This document shows, piece by piece, positions 22,381 to 33,329 of a DNA stretch of 64,000 nucleotides. Position numbers and translations under genes: made by a program. The stretch comes from Paraspadella gotoi (Eukaryota > Chaetognatha). Positions within the stretch are counted from its first letter, which is position 1. Every line of letters starts with the position of its first letter. The notes under the pieces were generated by a model. The model searched no databases, was not told where the DNA came from, and saw nothing but the letters and a program-made list of their open reading frames with translations. The stretch covers positions 30,694,091-30,758,090 of the forward strand of contig CM119264.1 in assembly GCA_051294375.1 (NCBI GenBank). The letters run 5' to 3'.

Positions 22381-23100
22381 GAGTGAAAGTAAAAAAAATA
22401 TTTAGTACCTCTCCCTCAAAGAATCTGTACTCTTTTTGACTATTTATTCCTTTTTATTTGTTGCACGACCGAATTATTTGATAAGGCTGTTGGCCGAAAA
22501 AGCGAAGATTCAGTTTTTCCCAAATTTGCTTTGATTTCGCTTCGGTTACCCGGCAATTTTCCCCATTAGGACTGCACCTAACCAGAATTCAGATTAAATG
22601 TTTTTCAGATTTGAAATTTTTTGATTTTTTTATTTTTACTGTTTAAGACAATGTTTTCTTCAGATTTGTTTTGTTTTGGTTTAGTACTATATATTTAAGA
22701 ATTCTATTTATTATTTTAAGTGCTTGGAGTAGGGTTTTTAAAGAAAAATATTTTATTTTTTATTTTTTCGATTTTCGTAAGTGCGATCCCTACTCGAAAA
22801 TTTTTCTTTCAGATTTTGACAGTTAAAAAAATGAAATTTTAAATTATTCGAATTCGATTAATTATTTAATGTACGAATTTCACAGTGTTACAGAGTTCAA
22901 ATTTGGATTTTGGCGTACAGTTGTAATCGTTTAATCCATTTTGTATTTTGTTTATTCGGTTTCAGGCGTTACGTCAACACACGGAGCCTGTTCTATTTTT
23001 GAGTTGCGAACCTTGTGTATTTTTATGAAAAAAGAAAAATATATTTTTTATTGCATTTTATGGGTTATTTAATAGCGGCGTTGCGGTTTTTTGTCGCCTC
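22381..23100. other. AT-rich sequence after the BEL/Pao element
   Basis: No copy of the LTR is visible here, although a 3' LTR would be expected. Poly-T runs and ttttcagattt phrases recur near 22605, 22660 and 22810. No coding signal. Confidence 0.6.
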
Positions 23101-24920
23101 GTCCTTTTGTTTTTCTCCCTTTTTTCTTCAGGTTTTAGTACCGATTTGCGAGGAAACGAAACTTTATTTAGAATATTCAAAGCTTCATGATGCAGGCTTC
23201 CACAGTTCTCAGGTGTCGTCTGGTGGCACATTCCCGGTGCCGAGGACAGGCATCGTCCTCGCTTTCATGCTGTCCCGCTCAGTGATGACGCTTCAAGCGA
23301 CGTTTCGTCGGTTCACTCCGCCGACGGAACCTTCAAGCAGAATCCCGGCGGACCTCGACGTGAAGGACTTCCGGAAGGTGTTGGGAAGTTTGGAGGGACA
23401 GGGATCTGTTCTTCTTTCCGGGCCCCGCCCGAAGTAGACAGAGTTCTTGGAATGCGCTCAGGGTGTCAGGCCATGTCAAGTCCTGTAATTCAATGAAGTC
23501 CCGCTTCGGTGGGATGGGACGAAACTTGCCCACGACTTGGATTCTCGTCTCAATCGAGAGCCACGTTGATGACGGATTTTGAATCCATGACATACTGCGG
23601 CGTGAACCCGCAGCTCTTCGGCCGCGCCGCCTGCCCGCAAGGGCAGACGCGACGCCGGAGAGCCATCCTCTTTTCTTCTGAAGACGGTGCAGGGACCCGC
23701 GCCTCCCCGCGACAAATCAAGGGTGCCCGTTCTTGGGTCTTGCTGTGGGGAGCTCGACCTGCAGAATATAAAGGTCCGGCATCCGTACCAGAGCAACGAG
23801 GGCGGCCGGCCATCGGCCCCGTCCTTCGGATACTCGGCCGCGCAGTTATCGTCAACGCGGGGCCTGGCGTCCCAAGTTGATCGCCGGGTGACTGCGTGAT
23901 CGTTTGCACACGCGAGGGCGATATCGCGCGGGACCTGAACCAAGTTCCGGCAACCTACCCAAGTAGCAGTGGCGTCTGCCCGCATCGTGGCCAGTGGAGT
24001 CACCCGCTCCTTCCCAGCGGGCTCCAGTGCGGCTTCAGCCGCCAGCGGTCAATCGAGGACGAGGCTATAGAAGAAGAACGAGCGGCTTCGCGAGCTCAAG
24101 CGCCTTGCAGCGCGGGGTTAAAGCTGGCGCCGCCTCTGCCCCGTCTAGTCTCGCCTGTGCCCGAAGTTCGCTGAGTATCTCGAAGTAGGCAGCTTCAGTT
24201 CCGGATCTTGCAGAGGTTGGTGCAAGATTTGCACTGAGAGAGAGCAGCAGGAGGCAGTGTGGTTCTCTGCCACCGGAAGGAAGATATGGAATCTGGAGAA
24301 GGCGCAGAGGAAGCATCGGAGCTGTACGGCCCTGGTGGCGCGCTGAAGAGCTGGCTGGGTCGGCAGCCTTGGAGTGGACGGGCGCATTCGCCCCTCCCTC
24401 CGGTTCCGACTTCGGATGAGATATGATCCTTTGTCCTTACGCCAGAGAGGAAGGAGAGCGGGTGAGAGTGAGAGGCGGCCCTTCAGAGCACAGCGTCAGG
24501 CTTGGCGGCGGTTCGAGGCGGCTCCTTCACAAGAAAGTTGTCCGGAGCCTCGTCCGAAGGCATGAGGAGATCCCCCGAGGCGATCAGTGACGACGTCGCT
24601 CTTCGAAGTCAGGTTGTCTCGTCGCCGAAAGGGTAAGGCTCTCTTTCCCGGGTCCGGGCGAAGGTCGTTGGGGCGCAGGCGCGACCGGGAGTCGGCAGCA
24701 GCCAGAGAGAGTAGCGGTGCCTATCCAACTGCCCGCTAGCTCTCTCTTTTGTGTTAAATTAGTGGCAGACCTTGGTGTCCGTGGGGTCCCGCGGGGAGAT
24801 TTGAGATTGACTTTTCTTTTTTTTTTTTATTTGTTTGCCGGACGGAGTATAACAGCCCTATCCTCCCTCTGGAGATTATGGGGGCTAAAATCTTATTCGG
24901 CACATCGAATCATTGTTTAA
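23100..24920. other. GC-rich region of unknown nature
   Basis: Base composition rises sharply compared with both flanks. Open frames exist on both strands (for example plus 23211-23437 and minus 23476-24003), but no frame stays open long and I recognise no family. Similar composition in the BEL/Pao internal region makes a second retrotransposon gag region a reasonable guess. The sequence gives no motif to prove it, and I cannot decide the strand. Confidence 0.4.
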
Positions 24921-25384
24921 TAGGTTTGGGGTGTACGGGAAAGCTCCCTCCCCTGTCTAAAATGCTGAGCTATTTAAATATGCGGTAGTTATTATGTCAC
25001 GTGATTTACTGCTTTAACTTTGGCACAGTAAGTTAAGTAATATTACGCGCATTTGTGTCGGTCTACGGGGTTTTTTCCAGTCAGGCACCTAACAATATTA
25101 AATGTGGCTTATGTAAGATAAAGTCGCAAAAATTACCTTTTGATTTATAAACTACCTAGGCTAGTTTTTAGTCTACATTTTATCCGCACAAATGTAAATA
25201 CGTTATATTGTTTATTTCTAATTGTTTTATTTCGTGCCTTTTTTAATTCAGAACACAACGGGAGGTTTGACTCGTCGTTCGTCAAAGGTCAGTGGTTCTC
25301 TTCTTTTTGGGAATTTCAATTCTGACGACGTTCGGCGAAGGTAGTCGCATTATTAGATTATGGACTTTTCATGATTTTCGTCTG

Positions 25385-25612
25385 CGTTCCGTCTATACCG
25401 GCCAGACAATATATTTCATATCTGTAGATTTTTCGTCTGCGTCCGTACTACGGCCAGAACAAAATATTTATTAATTTTTTTGTTTTCCGCGTGTCGGTCC
25501 CGAAGGAACCTGCGTCGTAACCGCGGCCAGGTATATATTTTTTCTTTGTCCTGCGTCCGTAAACCGCGCGCCAGATTTAACCAAATTTGCGTCCGTCTCT
25601 CGGCCAGATTTT
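25385..25612. repeat. five spaced phrases of type TGCGTCCGT..CGGCCAG
   Basis: Phrases occur near 25383-25408, 25437-25455, 25488-25531, 25553-25575 and 25589-25610. Each has a tgcgt(t)ccgt-like start (variant in the third) and ends in ccggccag, cggccag or gcgccag. They are separated by 30-40 bp of AT-rich sequence that differs from gap to gap, so this is a spaced motif series rather than a normal tandem array. Confidence 0.65.
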
Positions 25613-25993
25613 TTTATATTTTAAAGTTTTTCGAGTTGCGTGGATTAGTTTTTTCTTTTCTGTTTTGTTTTTTAGGGTAACGAAAAAAGAACGTCAACAG
25701 ATTCGCAGTTCTAGTATTTTGTATGTTTTGTTTTTTGTTAGACGGGTGCTTTTTTCTTTATTTTCAGAGCGATGGCCCCGGTCGCCAGTTAAAGAAGGAA
25801 AATGGTTGAAATGTTTGGCGGAACGCTTTTAGAGGTTAATTTAGTTTTATAATTATTTAGAAGTTTTTAAATTTTATCCGAGCGTTTTTTAAGTATAAGG
25901 GGTTTTAATTTCTTAAAAATTGAAAATCGCGTAATTTTTTATATTAACTTTTCTTTTTTTACTTAAGGTATATTTAAAGCCTGGTTAGAGCGC

Positions 25994-26242
25994 GAGCCGT
26001 TTGGCTCTTTTCGGGTTTATTTTTCTTCTAAATAGTTAACGGCCTTCGCGCCTAAAGGATTAGGCCTTTTTGTTTATTTGACGATTGCGCTCAAAGCCAT
26101 TTCTCAAAGGCTTAGGTTTTCTCTTTTCTGGAGCTGAAAAGCTCGTCTTCGAATTTTAACTATTTTTCATTCTGATCAATAGTTATTTTATTCGTTTACT
26201 TCGCTTTTTTTCTGCTCTTATTCAATTACAGCTGAAAAGCTG
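25994..26242 (+). repeat. series of five short hairpins, two with GAAA loops
   Basis: GAGCC-gttt-GGCTC (25994-26007) followed by tttt; GCCTAA-agga-TTAGGC (26050-26065) followed by a T run; AAGCC-10 nt-GGCTT (26094-26113); GAGCT-gaaa-AGCTC (26131-26144); CAGCT-gaaa-AGCTG (26229-26242). Stems are perfect and 5-6 bp long. Confidence 0.6.
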
Positions 26243-27214
26243 GATTCTCCTGTGGCGGGAGTATGGGTTGGGACTCCGAAATACGATTCGGTTTCCTGTA
26301 AAACGCGGCGAAATTTGTTATTTTCTTAATCATTTTCGTTTAGGTCGCGTTCACCGGCGGATTCCCTATTTTTTCTTTGACTTAGCTAACCTTTTTTATG
26401 GGGGTGCCCCGCTCAATGCCAAAATTTTTTTTTTTGATCAATTATTTTTTTGTTTATTCATTGTGTTTTGTTTTGTATTTCTGCACTTATGTCGACTTTG
26501 ATCGGCTAAGGGCGCCTTGACGAGTCTCCACTTTGTTTCTTTGCGTTACGTCCGTCACGCTGAAGGGAGCATTGTCGAGAGGGTGTTACTTCATTGGCTG
26601 GCGGGGAGGTCGTGGGAGGGCTTGTCCGTGCGACGGAAAGTCGGCCGTTCCAGCCTCTCTCCGCTAACGCATGTATTAAAGTCTTGACCTTATTAATTTC
26701 CGATTATATTTTGCCTTTTTTCCTTTTTTAGGTTTGAATTTTTTTTATTTCGTTATCGTTGCGTCATATTTTCACGATTTTTCGGTGGATAACGCTATAT
26801 TTCATTATATTACGTTACGCCCCGGCCAATATTGCTTATATTGATCATCGATATTGGTTTTTCCCAGCCCATCGATTTTTTTCGATGCATCGTCGATGGC
26901 TTAGACGTAAATTCACCCATTTTTTTCCACGACGTTGATCTTTCCCCAAAATTTTCTCACGATGTGGTGAATGCACGCAATATCCGGTTTTCGCCTGGTG
27001 CGACGACACTTCCGGTTTCAAGGTGGACGTTCGGATCGTGACGACGATACGGGTTGGCTTTGGATCTCGAGGCGGCGATCGGGCGTAGAGAACTCTGGTA
27101 CGGCGGAGCTTCCGGGATTGATTGGCGTGTTTTTACGGTTTTTTCTTAATTTTAGTATTTAATTTTACCTATTTAACATTATTTTTTTTTTGCTTTAGTT
27201 AAATCTCTCTCTTT

Positions 27215-27239
27215 NNNNNNNNNNNNNNNNNNNNNNNNN
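27215..27239. other. assembly gap, 25 N
   Basis: Run of exactly 25 N, followed by a repeat of 12703-12867. Confidence 1.
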
Positions 27240-27403
27240 GATAATAGAAGGATTACAAAAGATAAAGACACAAGAGAATTTAAAAAAAAAGAGGAGAAAG
27301 AAAAAGTTTAAGTAAATGAAGAGAAATAGAAAGTGAAAAAAAAGCGTTAAAAAAACGAAAAAATAGAAAGATAAAAGAAATAGAAAGAGAAAAAGAAAGG
27401 GTT
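27240..27403. repeat. direct repeat flanking the retrotransposon locus, right copy
   Basis: Matches 12703-12867 with small indels, up to aaagaaagggtt, then continues into aaaaaacgaagaaatag instead of an LTR. Confidence 0.85.
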
Positions 27404-27506
27404 AAAAAACGAAGAAATAGAAAGAGAAATAGAAAGAGAAAAGAAAAAAAAAGGATTAAGAAAAGGAAGAATGATTAAACCAAAAAAGGAATCGGAAAAT
27501 TTAAGG

Positions 27507-27549
27507 TGTTTAATGTTTAATGTTTAATGTTTAATGTTTAATGTTTAAT
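27507..27549. repeat. (GTTTAAT) x 6
   Basis: Six copies of the heptamer, flanked on both sides by the same phrase, atcggaaa.tttaaggtgtt. Confidence 0.9.
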
Positions 27550-27810
27550 CGGAAAGTTTTAAGGTGTTGCGCCGCTAACGCACATTTTTAAGTAGTTGCA
27601 TTTCTAAATGATCATGTGATTGAGCCTACTATTAATCAAATGATAGTTTAGTTATCTGTATTTAATGTAGACTGGGGGGAAAAACCACATGGACGAGACG
27701 GGACCGACCCAATTCCCGACAAAGCTCGACCTTTACACATGTGCTTTCAGCGCGACGTTGCTCTCCGCGCGACGTAAAAAAAAAGAGAGCGAGGAACTTT
27801 CAGAAAAGTT

Positions 27811-27839
27811 CTCTCTCTCTCTCTCTCTCTCTCTTCCTC

Positions 27840-27883
<44 letters not shown>

Positions 27884-27986
27884 TCTGCACAATTGAAGGA
27901 GCAGTTTGGTAGTCGTTGGGCCGAGAACGACCGGGCATAACTAGAACGAGGCGGGCATCTTAACGAAGTTTTAAGTCGGGCATAAT

Positions 27987-28045
<59 letters not shown>

Positions 28046-28060
28046 GAGAGAGAGAGAGAG
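27811..28060. repeat. opposed CT and GA microsatellites
   Basis: (CT)n at about 27811-27880, then about 105 bp of unique sequence, then (GA)n at about 27988-28072. The arms are complementary, like the pair at 12280-12566. Confidence 0.9.
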
Positions 28061-28139
28061 AGAGAGACACGGAGAGAGAATCGGTCGGGACTTTTACTAA
28101 AATTCATCGAGTTTCTTTGAAGGGCGAAAAAAAAGGAGC

Positions 28140-28450
28140 TTTTTCTGTTGTATTTTTGGTTTTGTTTGGTTTGTTGTTTGTTTTGTTTGTTTTGTTTGTT
28201 TTTGTTTGTTTTTGTTTGTTTTGTTTGTTTTATTGTTTTGTTGGTTTATTTGTTTTGTTTAGTTTGTTTTGTGTTTGTTTGTTTGTTTGGTCTTTGTTTG
28301 TTTTGTTTGTTTGTTTGTTTTGTTTGTTTTGTCTGTTTTGTTTTGTTTATTTTGTTTGTTTTTTTGTTTGTGTTTGTTTGTTCTGTTTTGTTTGTTTGGT
28401 TTTTTGTCAGTTTTGTTTGTTTTGTTTGTTTTGTTAGTTTTGTTATGTTT
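28140..28450. repeat. (TTTG)n-like low-complexity tract
   Basis: tttgtttgttttg strings over about 300 bp; the plus-strand frames read Phe/Val/Cys/Leu and are not genes. Confidence 0.92.
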
Positions 28451-29080
28451 TTTTTTATTTAGTGTCGTCTCGTTTTTATAAAAACATTTTTCTTTAAAAA
28501 AAAACATGAACATGTCTAAATTATACATAGATAAAAACGATAAAAGTCGTTGAATAATAATAAACGTTAAAACCTTTAGAGAGAGTAATTTTTAACAATA
28601 GTAAGAAGAGATTTTCTTTGCCCATTTTCGAAATTGCTTTTGTCATCTTTCCATCAGTCGAGTTAACAAATCCTTTTTTTTTCTTTCCCCGAATATAACT
28701 GGTCGTATAAGCGAACCCTTTACACGTACGATGCACGAACAATTATGTTTGCTCTGTTAACCAATATTGTACGTACGTACAAAGACTCGTACATTCTATA
28801 CGCTATTTGATAGGAGACATGCAATGCACACATGATGCTGGTACTATGTTACTATGCTTTTACCGCCTATTATGGACGAAGACCCGACTGGACCCTGGTA
28901 CGTTTTCGACGCTCATAAAGGTCCGCGTGCGCATGTGACGCTGCGCTCGAGGTTCTGCGCGCGTAGCACGATGCGTACGTCTCACTTTTCCAAATCTGTT
29001 GACGTGAGGAAACAGAGAATCGCGTCGCGCGGGAGAAAAGAAGATTCGACTCGCGTTTAAAAGGTCAATTGAAGATGGAA
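28451..29080. other. unique sequence with a CpG-dense segment
   Basis: AT-rich to 28850. At 28870-29057 it becomes CpG-dense (gcgtgcgcatgtgacgctgcg near 28925). A plus-strand frame from an ATG at 28872 to 29060 has non-simple composition but no recognised domain. It could be a promoter-proximal region or a short exon; the evidence does not decide. Confidence 0.3.
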
Positions 29081-29081
29081 G

Positions 29082-29210
29082 GAAAATAGGGTTGGGGAGA
29101 GGGAGAGGGAGAGAGGGANNNNNNNNNNNNNNNNNNNNNNNNNNNNNNNNNNNNNNNNNNNNNNNNNNNNNNNNNNNAAAAGGAGAGGGAGAAGGAGAGG
29201 GAGAAGGAGA
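29082..29210. repeat. GGGAGA tract around an N gap
   Basis: gggagagggagag on the left and ggagagggagaagg on the right of the N run at 29119-29177. Confidence 0.9.
29119..29177. other. assembly gap, 59 N
   Basis: Run of N inside a purine repeat. Confidence 1.
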
Positions 29211-29589
29211 AAGATAGAAAACTTTGAAAAATAGGTTGAACAAATATGATGAAGTTATGAAGAGGTGAAAATAGTGGAGGAGCGATTCGATGAGAATTGA
29301 AACAAGTGAAATATTTTACCATAAGATCAACTATTTTTCGTTCTTTGCTGTATCTTAAAATATCAATATTTTTCAAAAAAAAGGTTAATGACTTTTAAAT
29401 AAATCAGGATTCAGTAAAGAGAAAAAAACTACTAATTTTCATCCTGACTTTTTTTTCAGTTGCTTCTTCAAAGTTCAACTGCAACTGTCCACTGAAAAAA
29501 GGTCAAGGAATCCGACCCCAGGACACCCCCCCAAAATAAAAACAAACTAAAAAAACAAAACAAATGAAAACAAATATAAACATATTATA

Positions 29590-30105
29590 AAAAAGGAAAA
29601 TGAGAAGAAAAAAAGTGAGGGAAAATGAAAGAATAAAAAAATAAGAAAAAGAAAGAATAAAAAAAGGAAAAAGGAAAATAGAATAAATAGAAAAGCAGAA
29701 AGTAAAAATATAAGAAAAAAAAAAGAAAAGAAGAAGATAAAAAGATAGTAAAAAGAAAAAGAAAAGGAAAGGTTAAAAAGATAGGAAAAAGAAAAAGAAA
29801 AAAAAAGATAAAAAGGAAAAAAAAGAAAAGAAAAACGATAAAAAAATAGGAAAAAGAAAATAAAAGATTAAAAAATAGTAAAAAGAAAAGAAAAGGATAA
29901 AAAGATAGGAAAAAGAAAGAAAAGGAAAGGCTAAAAGATAGGAAAAAGAAAAGGAAAGGATAAAAAGATAGGAAAAAGAAAAGAAAAAGATAAAGAGATA
30001 GAAAACAGAAAAACAAAACAAAAAGATAAAAAGATAGGAAAGAAAAGGAAAAGTTAAAAAGATAGGAAAAAATAAAAGAAAAGGATAAAAAGATAGGAAA
30101 AAGTC
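29590..30105. repeat. A/G-rich tract with gataggaaaaagaaaa units
   Basis: Imperfect units such as aaaaagataggaaaaagaaaa repeat every 30-40 bp. Open frames here translate simple sequence. Confidence 0.85.
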
Positions 30106-30309
30106 GAGGAAGCGAAAAACATCGGTGATTGAAGGCTGAGGGATATTCGCTCCATGCGACGCTTGGCGGGTGTTGTCCTCATTAACAATGATTTACAGCG
30201 GGTGAGAGCGAGAGACCGAGAGAGAGTGAGAGGGAGAAAGAGGAGGAGAGAGAGAAGAAAGAAGTGAAGAAGCAAAGCGAAGGGTGACAGGGAGAGAGAG
30301 TTGAAAGAA

Positions 30310-30321
30310 AGAGAGAAAGAG

Positions 30322-30403
<82 letters not shown>
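30310..30403. repeat. (GAAA)n microsatellite
   Basis: Near-perfect GAAA over about 85 bp, with gagagaaa lead-in. Confidence 0.95.
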
Positions 30404-30585
30404 GATGCGAGAAAAGCAAATCCAGGGTAAGCAAAGCCAATCAGAGCAAAAGCAAAGTAAGGCGAAGCCAACCAAAGTAAAAACAGAGAATAGCAAAGCC
30501 AATAAAAGCAAAAGCAGAGAATTGCAAAGGGAGGAAAAGCAAAAGCAAGCAAAAGTAAAGCACGAGCGAGGAATAGAGAGAAAAA
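30404..30585. repeat. agcaaa/gccaa degenerate repeat
   Basis: Recurring aaagcaaag, agccaa and aaaagcaaaagc phrases. A similar composition recurs at 44440-44585. Confidence 0.7.
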
Positions 30586-30719
30586 GATAAAAAAGTCAGT
30601 TGTGTCCAAAATTGCGTTATTTTTGTTTCGTCGTCCGAGAATTTCTTCTTTTTTTTTGCGAAGACCAAAAACCATTTAGAGTTTGACCTTCAAAAAAAAT
30701 AGAAAGAAAAACCTTAAAC

Positions 30720-30912
30720 GTTTTCTCTCTCTCTCTCTAGGAGATTCCTCCCTCTCTCCCACTCCCTCCCTCTCCACACTCCCTCTCTCCTCCCCCTCTC
30801 CCCTCCCTCTCTCCTCCCCCTCTTCCCTCCTCCCTCTCCGCTCCCTCTCCTCCCTCTCTCTTTCTCCTCCCTCCTCCTTGCCCCTCACCCCTCTCTTCCC
30901 CCGCCCCCCAAC
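30720..30912. repeat. CTCCC-rich tract
   Basis: Pyrimidine tract with cctccctctc units; part of the region repeated around the next gap. Confidence 0.85.
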
Positions 30913-31016
30913 ATTCTTTCCCATGAACTACCGCTACGACTTGAACATATTCCAAATAAAAGGCCTTCATATGCGCGAGTCGCTGGAAAATCTCCTTGGA
31001 CTGATATGTCTAAATT
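30911..31016. repeat. duplicated segment left of the 25-N gap
   Basis: Starting from cattctttcccatgaact and running through aaataaaaggccttcatatg to ggactgatatgtcta, it matches 31783-31873. Confidence 0.85.
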
Positions 31017-31041
31017 NNNNNNNNNNNNNNNNNNNNNNNNN
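31017..31041. other. assembly gap, 25 N
   Basis: Exactly 25 N; the flanking sequence is repeated on the far side. Confidence 1.
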
Positions 31042-31179
31042 GTTCTCTTCTCTCTCTTATCTCCTCTCTTTCATTCTCTCTCTCCTCCCTGGAAGAGCTT
31101 TTTTTTAAGAAAAAAAGTTTACTTTTTTTTGTCAAAATGAGAAGATTAATTTTCAATTTTCTGATTTCTGAATTTCTCT

Positions 31180-31780
31180 TCTTTCTTCCTCTCTCTTCAA
31201 CCGCCTTCCTTTCCTCTCTTCTTTCTTTCTTCTCTTTTTTTTCACACTTTGATCCGTCTCTTCCTCCCTCCCACCCCGTTTTCCCACTTTCTCTCACTCT
31301 CCTCCCTTTCCCCTCCTCACCTCTCTCCCTCTACCTATCCTCCCCTTCCCCTCTTCCGCTCTCCTTCTCTCACCTCCTCTCACTCGCTCCACTTCCCCAC
31401 TCTTCCTCCTCCCTCTCGCCTTCCTCTTCTCCCCTCCTCTCCCTCCTCTCCCCTCTCCCTCTCATGCCTCCCTCTCGCTCCTTTCCCCTCCTCTCCCTCC
31501 TCTCCCATCTCCCTCAACTCTCCCCCCTCCCTTATCTCTCCTCCTCCTCCCTCCTTCTCCCTTCTCTCCCTCATCTCCCTCGCTCCCCCTAACATTTCCC
31601 CATCACCTCCCCCTCCTCTTCACATATTCTCCCTCCTTTCCTCTCCCCTCCCTCTCTCACTCCAACCTCAGTCCCTACCTCTTTCCTCCCTCTTCCTCCC
31701 TCCCTCTCCGCGCTTCCCCTCTCCACCTCCTCTTCTCCTCCCCCTCTTGCCTTCCCCCTCTCTCCTCACCGCCCCCACAA
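31180..31780. repeat. long CT/CCT-rich tract
   Basis: Almost all pyrimidine on the plus strand, with tcctcccctc and ctcccctcc units. It continues the tract seen at 30720-30912. Confidence 0.9.
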
Positions 31781-31864
31781 GCCACTTTTCCAATGAACTC
31801 CGCTGACCTTGACATTTCAAATAAAAGGCCTTCATATGCGCGAGTCGCTGGAAAAATCTTGACT

Positions 31865-32460
31865 GATATGTCTAACATAGCAAAATTCCGCGCCCTTCGT
31901 CTCCTCGGAAAGGGAGCGGCCCTCCTCTGCCTAATTCTTTTCCTTTTTTATATAAGGAAAGGATTTCCTCCTTTGATTCTATTTCCCTTTTTTAAAACAT
32001 AAAAGAACGAAAGGAGAATTTAAATCATGATTCACCAGAATTATGCTGAGATTCGTGAGATTGGTGAGACTTTGTTCGGATTGTGTGAATTCGTTCGAAA
32101 TTTCGATGGAAAAAAACAGAACTTGAAAAAAAATCTAAAATTTTTTCTGTGAGGTATTGTTATGAGATTATTAGGATTTTTGTGAAGATACAAGATCTGT
32201 TATTGCGACATTTACTTTCTCATTCTCTCCTCTTCTCTCTCTCTCTTCTCTTCTCTTTCTCTCTCTCTCTCTCTCATCGTTCCTCACCTCTCTCTTCTTC
32301 TCTCTCCTCTCTCTCTCATCTCTCTCTCTCTCTCATCTCTCTCATCTCTTCACCTGCAAATCAAATAACTTTTATTTCCTAAAAAAATTCGCGACTCCAG
32401 CTGAATAGAAAAAGCGATTTTGAGGAAGACGACTTTATCTGGTTCTTGCCCGCACGAGGA

Positions 32461-32475
<15 letters not shown>
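31865..32475. repeat. 0.6 kb tandem duplication, copy 1
   Basis: Starts with gatatgtctaacatagcaaaattccgcg and runs to ttcttgcccgcacgaggacagatgtccctct. Includes an interrupted CT tract (32220-32350). Confidence 0.9.
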
Positions 32476-33060
<585 letters not shown>

Positions 33061-33329
33061 GTCTCTGTCTCTCTCTCTTCCTCTCTCTCTATCTCTATCT
33101 CTCTAGGCGCTCCCCCTTTGTACAACGGTTTATTACTTAGCAATTCAGATGTTTTTGTTACAGCGCATTTATTTGCACTCAGTTTATATAGTAAATAGAA
33201 AATACTAAAAAGTAAGTATTTACAAGTATAATTTACACAATTCTTAAATTAACCCACACATGTGAAAAAAAGGCTTTCAGAATAAAAATATTTGTCTACA
33301 CATATGGTCAAAAAAAAGTTGAATAGTTA
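33061..33329. other. AT-rich sequence without supported genes
   Basis: A short CT tract at 33062-33105, then AT-rich DNA leading to the Tc1-like relic. I found no clear terminal inverted repeat for that element here. Confidence 0.6.

Larger units (their letters stand above)
24921..27214. other. T-rich island with phrase repeats and hairpins
   Basis: Strong strand bias, with T and G high on the plus strand. It contains the CGGCCAG-ending phrases (25385-25612) and five compact hairpins (25994-26242), described separately. It ends at a 25-N gap. No protein-coding signal; it could be the UTR or LTR of another element. Confidence 0.45.

Noticed and set aside
23100-24920. Bacterial contamination
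   Set aside because: GC is high but there is no sustained open frame, and the flanks grade into AT-rich eukaryotic-style sequence; a damaged mobile element is more likely.
27507-27549. Telomere-type repeat
   Set aside because: GTTTAAT does not match known animal telomere units, there are only six copies and it is internal.
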